DNA from: Notospermus geniculatus
Lineage: Eukaryota > Nemertea > Pilidiophora > Heteronemertea > Lineidae
Reading direction: 5' to 3'
Length of the DNA: 64,000 nt
Assembly (NCBI GenBank): GCA_002633025.1
Contig: NMRB01000247.1
Coordinates: 357,031 to 421,030, forward strand
The notes under the pieces were generated by a model. It was not told the DNA's origin, did not search any database, and saw only the letters and a list, made by a program, of their open reading frames with translations. Shown here piece after piece: positions 1 to 10,770 of the stretch; within the stretch, counting starts at the first letter, position 1, and each line of letters opens with the position of its first letter. A program made the position numbers and the translations under genes.

Positions 1-1862
1 ATATGGGATTAATCATCCCTGGCTCTTCAGTTTGTTGCACGGGACAGTCGGCCATGGTACCTTGTACCTTGTGCCTTTGCAAGGGCAAGTAAAAGACCCC
101 ATCCAAGTGAAGAACATCAGTAGCATGAGGTGGCCTCTTCCATACTTTATCATGGCCAATAGTGCTATGGCTTCGACCCTGACAGAAAAATGCTAATACA
201 AATTAGCAAGATGTCCATTCCACTTATTCAGTAGAAAATGGTAAAGTTTACTTTCAGTGGTTCTTAATATTTATGATTTCAATGATTTTAAAGAAACCAT
301 TTTCACTTATAATTTATAATTTTAATAACTTATAATTTATAATTTATAATATAATTTTCTGTCCTTCTACAGCTGATCAAGGTCTCTTGAATTGGAAGCA
401 AGATGATGATGCTCTTGTGGATGTCTTGGTTGAAGATTCAATCAATCAAATACAATACTCAATAGTTTGCGGTCATGCATACAATGAGAACTAGGCCTAC
501 ATGTATGCAAGACATTTGATTCCTTGAGTGAAAGAAAGCACTTTCTGTATCACTTCCAGCATTTTGTAGTCAAATTTTTATCTTCTGTCTTTAGTTTTGC
601 ATGATGTGCACTACTTTTGTCCTCAAAAACAAAATGTCAAAGTATTAAAAGGAGCCAATACCTCTGTTGTGCGTTTCGGTGCTCCTGCTCAATGATTGGC
701 TGTTAGAGCAACAAGGCGCAATTATAAAGATTCTAGACAATGCTAATAACGTCATTATATCCCAACAAATGTGCACAATGAATGCACAAGTTCAGAAGGC
801 AGTTGCTTGGTATTTGCAAGTGTCAGTCTATGCGTGGTAGCAATGATACCTTGGAATGCACGATTGAGTTATGTTGAATGTTTTTGGTCTTGTAAATGAA
901 CACCCCTCACTCATACACACAGCCCGTAAAGTAAATAGTTACAATAGAAGTTAATTTCTGCACAGTGTACTTAAGTAATAATGAGGTTGTGATTCACCTC
1001 CACAAATGACACAACAATCTAAATCTTACAAAAATGTCAATCAAAGAGCTTTTAATAATATGTTCACTTAAATCAATTGTCTCATATCCACCTACCTCTG
1101 CCTAGTACGAAGCAAATTTATTGGTGCTACAAATGTGGTGTTGCTAAGCTGGGAATCCTTGAGTTAACTTCTAATTTACTTACTGATATCGTGTGCTTAC
1201 TCATATCAGGTATTCATATTAACCCTTCATGGACTGAGTGCGATTTCTGAGGGTGAAGATTCAGGAACCTCCACAATGAATCACTTAAACCAACACTTGA
1301 ATATGGAATTGGAAAACGTTGTAAGCCAAGATGAGGAAAATACAGCATTTTCCTCTGATTTTGTTGGTCCTTGACGAATCAGTTGATCATCATGACAAAG
1401 AGGCAGCCAGCTGGTAACATCTATTACTACCATCGGATTGGTCATAACAAACAAATGTGCCCACCATTTTCAAAATAACCTCCGGTTTAGAAAATAGATT
1501 CCAAGTCCTAGCTTAATAGTCTTAGATTTTGATAGCATCTTGTTGTCAGTTCCATTAGTTGTTCCTTCACAGTCTTTCACGCAAAATGCTTGTAAAAGAC
1601 TTGGGAGACAGTGCCGTAGAATAGTTATTTATTTTTATGGTATTTATTTATGTACCAAATGAAATATTCTTAACTGAACTAATGATTTTGGCAATTCAGC
1701 ATTTTAGTATTGTTGGCTACGTTTTTGAGTGGGCAAATACTAGTATTAGGACCATTACAAGGTGCTAAGCCTCGTGTGTCGAGGGTTCTAAATGCCTTGC
1801 ATACCCCACATACTGTGTATTGTGAGACTTGGTGTTGTGAGATGCTCTAAGTTCAGAATCTG
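1..1862. other. Intergenic, no gene recognised
   Basis: No long open frame and no convincing spliced exon was found on either strand. An AT-rich stretch near 300-355 repeats the word ATAATTTATA. This could be an intron or flank of a gene outside the window. Confidence 0.5.
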
Positions 1863-2029
1863 CCTTAAAGGGCCTCTAGAGGCAGCCAGCATGGCAGGGG
1901 AAAACCACGGGGAAAACCCAGGTTGAATACCTCGTACCAGTGATTATTACGTTAAAGTGGCGCCGCCTGGCCGAAGAACCGGTACTGATAGTAGCCTAAT
2001 GGCGAGCTGCCTCTAGAGGCCCTTTAAGG
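1863..2029. mobile_element. Short element with perfect 24-bp terminal inverted repeats (MITE-like)
   Basis: Positions 1863-1886 and 2006-2029 are perfect inverted repeats whose core is CCTCTAGAGG. The 167-bp unit has no coding capacity. Its size and ends fit a non-autonomous DNA transposon; the superfamily is not identifiable from one copy. Confidence 0.6.
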
Positions 2030-2034
2030 GCTGG

Positions 2035-2481
2035 TTTGACGGGCGTTTTTATCGCGCCAATTTTAACGCTATTGGCGATATTGCATCCAAACTGCCTGTT
2101 AAAATGCCAAAAACGCCAACAGCGGGTGACATCGCCAGCGAGAGAAAAAAGCCATGGTAAAACTCGCCGGCGGGAAATCGCTGTAACGCTTCGGCGATAA
2201 AATCTCTGGTGAAAACATCAATCGCAGCGAGATGCGATATCATTCTTCAGATCGCCAGTGAAAATGACCGAAAAGCCACGAGCGATGCCTATCGCTGTAG
2301 CGGCAAAAAAGCTATGTCTTCACATGGCTATTTTGTCGCAAGGCATGAAGAATCGCCTGTGAAAAGTGAAATCGGCGATAACCAGCTAGTGAAAACAGTC
2401 GATTGACCTACGGTGCGATATCCGTTTTTACTGAGCGCTAAATAAGTGGCAATTATCACGGCGATAAAAACGCCCGTCAAA
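2035..2481. mobile_element. 447-bp inverted-repeat element (MITE-like)
   Basis: The left end (2035-2055) and right end (2461-2481) are inverted repeats containing ACGGGCGTTTTTATCGC and its complement. The interior repeats short GGCGATA / ATCGCC words many times. There is no transposase frame. It lies directly beside the 1863-2029 element. Confidence 0.6.
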
Positions 2482-3009
2482 ACGGCCCTTTATCAAAATC
2501 CCCACGATAATTCCGAGCTGAAAGAACTGACTCCACAAAGAGTTAGTGGGAAAATTTAACTAGTCCTTGAGTCAATAGATTGTTGAAATTGTATTGGTAC
2601 CATTCATGTAAGTTGAACACGAAAAAATGTTTCCATAATTTTCACTTCTCAATGGTCATACAAATAATATCTAGATTTTCTAAGTGTAAATAAACTTGTA
2701 ATTGATGTTTATAGGGAAAATGAGTCTGTCCTTGTCTATTTCTTCTTGTTTTCAGCTTCGGCCTTTCCACTACCAACAAACCAGATACCTTGATGGTTAT
2801 CAACACTCTTCCCCCCTCAATTTCCAAATAGTCAGTCAGAAACAATGTGAAGTCAAGAGGAATAGCCTCACTAACCATTCAACAGCCATTACCAGGTATA
2901 AACTGGGCCTACACAAAAGCAGTCTCGAACTGTTGATCCAGGTACATGCAGGTGCAGATCCGGGGGGGGGGGGGGACACCNGGGACACCTGGAACATGCC
3001 TCCCCTTTT

Positions 3010-3139
3010 GGCCAACAAATCTGTAAAACTGACCGTGAAATTCTGAAATTGGGAGCAAATCATTGAAATTCACCGCACATTTTAATGTTTCTAGCATAGG
3101 GCACCCCCTCTTTTCTGAAATCGTGGACCTGCCCCTGAC
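3010..3139. repeat. Dispersed repeat, copy 1
   Basis: This segment matches 62700-62828 closely, in the same orientation (for example the shared word GGAGCAAATCATTGAAATTC). A G-run of about 14 bases and a single N at 2981 lie just upstream, so the assembly is uncertain there. No coding capacity is seen. Confidence 0.65.
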
Positions 3140-3961
3140 ATGTATCACTCTTTGGAAACCCCTTCCCATCACTGTGCCATTCTGCATTGCATGATGCTCC
3201 CGAGTGGAAGAATGGAGGCTACATAATGCCACCATCTACACATCAACGCCTTTGCATACCATTTCATTTCCAGAAAATTAGTACCGATTCATTCAGTTGT
3301 TCTGTCATTGACAATGCGTAATATAGCCTTAGTTCCACCTATCCCAAATTGGTGGGTTTTTGAGACCCGGGCTTGAAAAAACCTGCCATGCGCTTACACC
3401 TATTTTCAGTACATTTCATTAGTTACTAAACATGGTGCGAGGTCACGCTTGCGGGTCGAATTTCACAGGGTTTTTGATTTATAGCACATGCACAATACGA
3501 AATGCACTTACCGCGCCAACTGTTGCCGTGTTTATAACTAGTAATTGCCGATCTTATTGCGCTTACACCAATCAAAAAGCCTGGGTGACACACATGTCTG
3601 AATTAGACCCGGCGAGGAGAGGGTACTCGCATAGGACCCTGAGTACCCTCTGGCGGAAACACTGGATAGGTGGAAGTAAAGCTAATGTACAACATTTTAT
3701 GGGTGAATAAAGAATTCAGAGAAAAAGGAGAAATCCAACAAAATATGTGAAATTATAAGCATGTATATGTATTCAAAAGTTACAACAAAGTACAAGCTAA
3801 ATCATCTGTACAAATCCAACTCTCAAATAATGTACCAACTCCTCATTTTAACCCAAGGGACTCACACAATAATGCAAGAAATTTCATTGCCTTCCGACTC
3901 AAAAACATGAGCATTTTCTCCGCAAAAGATGCTGTTGCGTAGCATCTAAAAGTGAAGAAAA
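3140..3961. other. Downstream flank and probable 3' UTR of PHAX
   Basis: This lies 3' of the minus-strand PHAX stop. I see no AATAAA on the minus strand close to the stop and no other gene. A 92-codon open frame on the plus strand at 3432-3710 has no recognisable protein character. Confidence 0.4.
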
Positions 3962-6230
3962 TCAATCTAGAATTTCCCCCTCCTCACTTCCCTCCTCAGG
4001 ACTTGGTGGAGGAGTCCCAGTAGCAACAGCAGGGAGTACGACCTCTGAGGACTCCATGCTCTCTTCGTGATCCTCTTTACCAGAGTTGACTTCTTCCTTC
4101 ACCACTTCATCAGCCAAACTTTCTTTACAGGGCTTCCTTTGTCGACTTTTGTACGATGTTAACTGATCATCGAGTAGCTTTCGGTAAGTGTCTTTCATTC
4201 CTGGAGCCATCATGGACGCCTTAAGATCCTTGTAGGCCTGCTCATTTTGATGCTTCTTATGTGCCTTTTTCCTGCAATCAACCAAACAAAAAGCTTCATC
4301 AAAGTGCATACAGTGGAACCTCCCTTAGCAGACACCTCTGCCAAGAGGACCCTTCTCTGTTAAGAAGACCTAAGTTCAGTCCCAAATTGATCATTTCTAT
4401 TCATTTTAACATCATTGACATTAGGACACCAGTCCCAAAGGTGTCCTCATTAGAGAGCATCCACTACAGTTTGGTTACTCAATCAATATTGTGAAAGTTT
4501 CATTGATGATGCAGACATCCTGCACGTATTCATAACATCTTGATGGAAAGATGTACTCACGCTGTGGCCCTTTTTCTTCTCCATTCCCTCATTGACTCAG
4601 CAAACAGGTCATCAAGCTGTGGTTTAGTGAGATCCTTATCGGATTTTATCAACTGAATGAACACTCCTCCAGCAGTTCGTCTCCGCTGACCATCCTAAGG
4701 TCAAGAAAAAAACCGATACAGTCCCCCCTCGCTATTACGAACCCTTCAGGGTCCAAGGGTTAAGTTCGTACTAACGCGGAGTTCGTAATAGCGAGGATTT
4801 ACATACATGTCATGAGATTTTGGGAGCCAGACGTTGGGTTCGTAATATCCGGGAGCTCGTAAAATCGAAAGAGCGAGGGTGCACTGTACATGTATGTAGC
4901 AGGTTTTTTACATTTGGGGCTGTAACATACATAGGGACAGGCATGACAGGGAGCAAATGCCCCACCCCCACTCCACATTTGTGTACACTGTATAGCATAG
5001 TATGCCACCACAACAACTATTGATAACACTTACCAGCGTCATCATTCCACCAACCTCTTCAATATCTCTGGTTTTGGAGTACACATCAAGCATCTTTTCC
5101 TTCCCAGCAACATCAAGGATCTTAGCTGAAGAGTAAATTTGAGTCAAATCATTTGAAGCCATTAGGCTCCTGTATTGCTTTTATTCTACTACTAGGCAAT
5201 CTGCTTTTGGATTTGGAGCTAAAAAGCCCACATCAGTTACATGTAAACCTCAACGATCAAAGATGTCAAGATCCAAATTGGTATGATTACTCAACAGAGA
5301 CGCTTCCTTTGAAAAATACCATCACCTTATTGGTCGAAATTAATTAATACCGTAGTTCTGAAGGTCATACTCACCAAAAAGTGTTTTGTTGTCTTCATTT
5401 AGACCTCTTAAAACATGCTGAAGGATTACCTCAGGTTCATCATCTACGGTAACTCTGGTTACAACTGGAGCATCATCCATCTTTTCTACTTGTTCCTTCT
5501 CTCTGATATCAATGTCTGTACCAAATCGCTTTTTCCTCTCTCTCTTCCTTTTTTCTCCAATCTTAATTGCATCCCTTTCCTTTTGATAACGCTGTAGTAG
5601 GCTGGAAAAATCCTCATTTTGTTCACATTTAGCCTTTTCACTTCCCTTCTTCCAGTCATACCTATGCTTATGATGATCTACCGGTACACCATCACCATCA
5701 ACATTGTCAAAATCTCTATACTGCCGAGAAGATGAGACATAACCAAGCCGATCTTTCACAGATTTCTTATCAAAAATTTTTGTCTCAAATATGTCCTCTT
5801 CATCTGTATCTTTCTTTGTTTTTCCATCATCATCCATGACACCATCACTATCAACTTCGCATTCCTGTCCAGCTAATTCCAACATGTCTTTATTGACTTT
5901 ATAAGTCTCCACATCACGTGATACTGTATGAGATACATCAGTCTCATTATCAACACCAAACGATGAGAGATCCTGATTCATTGTTTGTTCACTGACAACA
6001 TCACCCCACACATTATTCTGTTTAAATGGCCCCCTCAGTGATTGACCCCCTGAATGTAGAGGATTCTGGAAAGTTTCCTTTGCGTCCATATCCTGAACAC
6101 CAAACTGGCGGGGGCGTTTTCGCTTCCATGTTCCAGCCTCATCTTCACTTGAACTGTCTTCATTTTCACTTTCAGAGAGTGCAGCTCCGGCTCCAGACCC
6201 AGTGCGATACGAAAATTCAGCAGCAGCCAT
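3962..6230 (-). CDS. PHAX: PHAX, phosphorylated adaptor for RNA export
   Basis: PHAX links capped U snRNAs to the CBC, CRM1 and RanGTP for nuclear export. Four exons read, on the minus strand, 6230-5375, 5125-5034, 4694-4561 and 4271-3962, all with GT-AG borders, giving 463 codons (human about 394). Family landmarks in order are an acidic Ser/Glu N-terminus followed by WKRKRPRQFGV, then NNVWGDVV, KSVKDRLG, and the RNA-binding domain running across exons 1-3, with GKEKMLDVYSKTRDIEEVGG and RRRTAGGVFIQLIKSDKDL. The last exon is a basic then Glu-rich tail. An upstream in-frame ATG exists at 6272, but 6230 (MAAAEF) matches typical start context and is preferred. Two small MITEs sit in introns 2 and 3. 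The identification rests on remembered family sequence and is firm. Confidence 0.93.
4309..4478. mobile_element. MITE with CAGTGGAACCTC end, in PHAX intron 3
   Basis: The left end is TA followed by CAGTGGAACCTCCC. The right end near 4470 is a decayed inverse (CCACTACAG). The interior repeats AGGACACC / GGTGTCCT words. Related copies lie at 43819-44000, 58977-59129 and 61254-61413. Ends and TA target fit pogo/Tigger-type Tc1/mariner derivatives (inference). Confidence 0.55.
4717..4888. mobile_element. TA-flanked MITE in PHAX intron 2
   Basis: A TA at each end flanks CAGTCCCCCCTCGC on the left and GCGAGGGTGCACTG on the right. The interior repeats GTTCGTAATA and its complement. It belongs to the same broad CAGT...CTCG class as the element at 11112-11272. 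Confidence 0.6.
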
Positions 6231-6244
6231 TTTATTGGTCACAC

Positions 6245-7980
6245 AGCACAGCAGCCTAAAGAGCTGAATCAATTGATGAAATTCTGGAATGAAGAAAGAG
6301 AATAATTGTACACTTTTATCATTAAGACATTAGGCCTAGGCCTACCCTACCTCCCCCGTCACCATGACCGGCACGGTATTCCTTCAAGGGTAGGCCTAGC
6401 CTAGGCCTAGTATGCCACATGTAAGCATGTAGGCCTAGGCCTATTGCCATATTGGCATAGGCCTATGCAGCGTTTCTGCTGGCAGTAGCCATTGTAGCCA
6501 TTTGCTAATATTTTTATTCAGTGGCTAAGGAAATAACTAGGCCTAATTGGCTACAAATTTCCCAAAGAAATTACAATGAATCGTTGAAAAAAGCTTCAAA
6601 ATAATTTTAAAAATTACAGATTTGGCTAGGCCTAGCTACAAAATAAATTATTCCAGCAGAATCCCTGCCTATGATGATAGGCCTATGACATGCCCCCTCC
6701 ATAGTCCATGGATGCATGGCAGATGGCACATTAGATTAGCGATTAGGGGACGCCGTACGCTCGACACTAGCCTGCCCGTGATCTGACATCATTGATAATC
6801 AGTGATAATATCGCAGCATGATCATCACTATTCATGACTAGGCCTATCAGTGAATAAACATGATAGGGCCTAAACATGCTAAAGCCCCCCTGCCCCTGTC
6901 TGCCTCCCCCCCGGCCCCCCCCCACCACATGCCACAGGCACACGGTCGGTAGGGCCTAGGGTTATTGTTAGGATTAGGATTCGGGCTGTGGTTAGGGTCA
7001 GGAACATAGCAATTAGCGTGATTAGGGTGGGGAATAATTCAAAAAACGCGACAAATCACCGCATGACCCACATGACAACATGGACAATGACATGAATGAC
7101 ATGAATGACATGCATGACAGTCCATGTCGTTTTGTTTTGTTTTGTTTTGTTTCACAGGCAGGAGCGGTGGATCCGTATCCTACTCCGCCACTTTGCCCTT
7201 CCTCTAGCCTCGTGAANAGCACAGCAGCCTAAAGAGCTGAATCAATTGATGAAATTCTGGAATGAAGAAAGAGAATAATTGTACACTTTTATCATTAAGA
7301 CATTAGGCCTAGGCCTACCCTACCTCCCCCGTCACCATGACCCGTGACCGGCACGGTATTCCTTCAAGGGTAGGCCTAGGCCTAGTATGCCACATGTAAG
7401 CATGTAGGCCTATTGCCATATTGGCATAGGCCTATAGGCCTATGCCTATGACATGCCCCCTCCATGGATGCATGACAGATGGCAGCATTAGCGATTTAGC
7501 TTAGGGGACGCCGTACGCTCGACAGCCTGCCCGTGATCTGACATCATTGATGATCAGTAATAATATCGCAGCATGATCATCACTATTCATGACTATCAGT
7601 GAATAGCCTATAAAGCCCNAAACATGATAGGGCCTAAACATGCTAAAGCCCCCCTGCCCCTGTCTGCCTCCCCCCCGGCCCCCCCCCACCACATGCCACA
7701 GGCACACGGTCGGTAGGGCCTAGGGTTATTGTTAGGATTAGGATTCGGGCTGTGGTTAGGGTCAGGAACATAGCAATTAGCGTGATTAGGGTGGGGAATA
7801 ATTCAAAAAACGCGACAAATCACCGCATGACCCACATGACAACATGGACAATGACATGAATGACATGAATGACATGCATGACAGTCCATGTCGTTTTGTT
7901 TTGTTTTGTTTTGTTTCACAGGCAGGAGCGGTGGATCCGTATCCTACTCCGCCACTTTGCCCTTCCTCTAGCCTCGTGAA
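6245..7980. repeat. Segment present twice around a single N (probable haplotypes)
   Basis: 6245-7216 and 7218-7980 are the same sequence, separated only by the N at 7217. They share runs such as CACGGTCGGTAGGGCCTAGG and a (GTTTT)n tract. The first copy carries an extra 202-bp element at 6467-6668. A second N lies at 7619. It is upstream of PHAX, rich in AGGCCTA words, and non-coding as far as can be seen. Confidence 0.85.
6467..6668. mobile_element. 202-bp inverted-repeat insertion, present in one copy only
   Basis: The ends are GCAGCGTTTCTGCTGG and, inverted, CCAGCAGAATCCCTGC. The other copy of the surrounding segment (7218-7980) lacks it, so it behaves as an insertion polymorphism. A short CCTAT/CTATG word lies on each side, but the target-site duplication is not clear. 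Confidence 0.6.
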
Positions 7981-8003
7981 TCCTCAGCAGCTTCCACCAT
8001 TGT

Positions 8004-8017
8004 CCACCAGATGGCGG
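8004..8017 (+). promoter_or_regulatory. CTCF-type motif
   Basis: The 14-mer CCACCAGATGGCGG matches every position of the degenerate vertebrate CTCF core CCASYAGRKGGCRS. It lies between PHAX (minus) and the adaptor genes (plus). Function is inferred only from the motif. Confidence 0.35.
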
Positions 8018-8553
8018 TATTCATAAACAGCCTACTCATTGATTCTGAGCAGGCGATCTTTCATGCATCCTAAATACGTGCAAGAGAAAAAATATCTTAG
8101 CTTATATGAATATCTAAAGTCTTGTTACTGAATAGGCTAGGCCAAGTTCTGGTAAAAGTACCTTCCCAAACGATGGAACGGTCCCTCGCTGTACTGTATC
8201 GACGGATTAGAATAACGACGGCATCTACGATGAAAGTGCTATTTTTAGAACATGTAAGGAATGGGGAATTCCTAATCACATGATGCAATACGCACTGTAG
8301 TGTAGGCCTACATCATGTACATACATCATGTACATATGATGATGATCAGTGTGGAGGTTCCATGAATTCAGTTGCTAAATCTGTATCAGTATCAGATCAG
8401 AATTCTGCGCCCTTTTCTCCGCATCGGATGAAGATAGAACAACAAGGGCCAACAGCGCGCGGAGCCAACTCCTGCTTTTGTTTTAGGCTATATGGTAGGA
8501 TGCCATTCATGATTTTATTTTTTATTTGATGCTTGCTTGGGTTCATATAGGTG

Positions 8554-8590
8554 CTTGGAGGAATTATACTGTCAGTATAATTCCTCCAAG
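8554..8590. repeat. Perfect 37-bp palindrome
   Basis: Two 18-bp arms (8554-8571 and 8573-8590) are exact reverse complements around a single T. One arm, with two more bases, occurs again at 8862-8881, just before the adaptor gene. That second copy is missing from the duplicate at 13804 onward. Confidence 0.7.
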
Positions 8591-9102
8591 ATATATGGTT
8601 GGGCATGGCTCCAAGCAATGGAAGCGCGCGAACGCGCCTGAGCAGACCACGAGAATGCTTCGGACTCAGTCATCTGTAGGCTTAGGGGCCTAGGTCATGT
8701 AGGTTCTAGGCCTAAGGCCTTTTGATAATATTGGCCTACCTAGGCCTAGGCTATCATTTATATCATACAGGTCTCGGCCTGATTTCACAAGTAGACTGCT
8801 CTGTCGTCATGGTCGTTGTCTTGTTCAAGTTAGGCCTCTTTAGGCCTACGGCTTCAATAGGGTCAGTATAATTCCTCCAAGGTTAAATCAATCATGAATC
8901 ATGTCAATGCAATGAATGTGTAGTTTGCCCTGAAGAGTTTTGAAGGTCAAGTTGTAGTGATTTCACCATCGCTGCAGTTATACAGTCTTAACAAGTTACA
9001 TATACCGGAACCTGGTATTAAATGTTTTTTCAGGTCTGGAGAAAGAAAAGTTCTAACCAATCCCTCGTAACTGAAAACCTGTGAAGCCACTAGTGTCAAG
9101 AA

Positions 9103-10770
9103 ATGCCATTGGTACCGGTACCTTATCTGACAAGTGGGAGCCTCCTTCCAAGCGATGTTATGGCCGACTCCGATGGTTCAAGCAAACATGTTGTGACAGA
9201 TTCCTGTCCACTGAGTCCAACCGGTAGGCCCCCTATATGGATTAAAAATCAGGCAGGAGACAGGGATAAGGGCAGACAATGTATGTCAAGTATGTCTATC
9301 CATTTAGCTGTTGTTTGTAGTTGTTCATCTTCATGGTTTCCAGCAACAATGCATAAGTCTTATGAATCTTTGATTCAATAGTGAACAGAGTTTATTGTAA
9401 TAAAAGTGGCAGGATGATTTATTTGTGATGGTAATTTTTCAGGTGAAGACAGCCCCGAGGGGAGTTACTATAGGTTTCCTGTTGAGGCTGAGGAGGAGAG
9501 TTCCAAAGGAAAACCAAGTTCTGTGCCGCTAGACAAAGCTGAAAAACTCCAGGATGATGAGGTTTCCAGTTCATCAAAGCCCAAGGAGATTGAATTTGAT
9601 GAAAATAATTTCCCAGTTAACTTAGATACAATGAAATTTGAAGATGTTATAATCCCACCAGAGGATTTTCCTGAATGGAAAAAAGATGGACAGTATGATG
9701 GCCTGTTAGTGTTTCATGAAAAAGATGAAGAAAAAGCATCATATTTTCGTAGAACACTTCAGAGCCATCTTCGACCTGATGGGGAACCGATAAAGATATG
9801 CCGCCTCCAAGAAGATTTACATGGAAAGAATGAAAGTGAAAGATTGGAGTATTATTGTGGAAAAAGCACCTACTTAATGATGTTCCTCACAAAAAACTTC
9901 TGTGAGGATCAAACTTGGAGTTCCTTTTACCAGCACAGGATCATCATTCAGTCAGTGACTGACGTTAACAAAAAGTGGTGTGCCATACCTGTTCACACCG
10001 AATACTGGAGAAGTCCAGAATCATACAAGACACCATTTGCTTTGCAAGGCATCCGGGGAATTTGTCTGCAAGACAGTCACTGGGAGCAAGGTGCAGTCAA
10101 GATGTTCCACCAGAGGTTTAAGCATATTCACGAGAGGAAGCAGGAGGAAGACCGTGCTTTCAAAAAATGGTATATGTACGAGCAAGGGCGACGTTTAATT
10201 CAGTGGAAAAAGGATAAGCTCAAGTTCATGAATGAGAAAAAGGAAACAGAAGAAAGAAGACAGAGAGAACTGGAGGCAGCAATTAATGGTGAGCTCATGG
10301 ACTTTGAACCCTACCAGCCGCCGAATACAGAAACCATGCCCCCCAGGCCCGGTGTCATGACACAGAGGAACACCGGTGCCACGGCAGAAAGCACCCCACC
10401 AAGACGTCCAGTGAAGGAGGCATGGGGAGCTATGCCACAAGTTCCGTCCCCTGTACAGCCTCCACCGGTTGTTAGCCCTGTCATGATGTCAGATGAAATG
10501 ATGGCGCAGTTCCAACAGTTCAGACAGTTCCAGGCTTTACTACAAATGAAGTCAGAACTGGCCCCAAATGCACAGCCGGAGTCTGTTGACATGGGAGCGA
10601 TGAAAAATTTAGCAGGGAGTTGGTTTGGGGGTCCACTCCCAATGGTTATACATGCAGATGTGGTCAATATGGGAGACAACAACAAGACTATGATTCAGAA
10701 GGAAAAGGACGACGATGATGATGATGATGATGACATTGCTGACACTGGCCCTGGCCCTGGTGGCCCATGA
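9103..10770 (+). CDS. TICAM/TRIF-like TIR adaptor with RHIM-like tail, copy A
   Basis: Two exons, 9103-9223 and 9443-10770, give 482 codons. A further 5' UTR boundary (TTTTTTCAG) lies at about 9032. Residues about 125-267 form a TIR domain: YDGLLVFHEKDEE is the box-1-like start, then TYLMMFLTKNF, and TPFALQGIRGI as in TICAM1/TICAM2. A charged coiled stretch and a Pro-rich linker follow. Residues about 441-457 read VIHADVVNMGDNNKTM, resembling the TRIF RHIM in position and pattern, although the core is VNMG instead of the usual (I/V)Q(I/L/V)G. A run of Asp and a Gly/Pro tail end the protein. The inferred role is Toll-type receptor signalling to RHIM partners. A candidate AATAAA is at 10956-10961 and another at about 12715. 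Confidence 0.85.

Noticed and set aside
3432-3710. 92-codon open frame on the plus strand
   Set aside because: There is no family resemblance, splice evidence or codon character. It lies in the 3' flank of PHAX.
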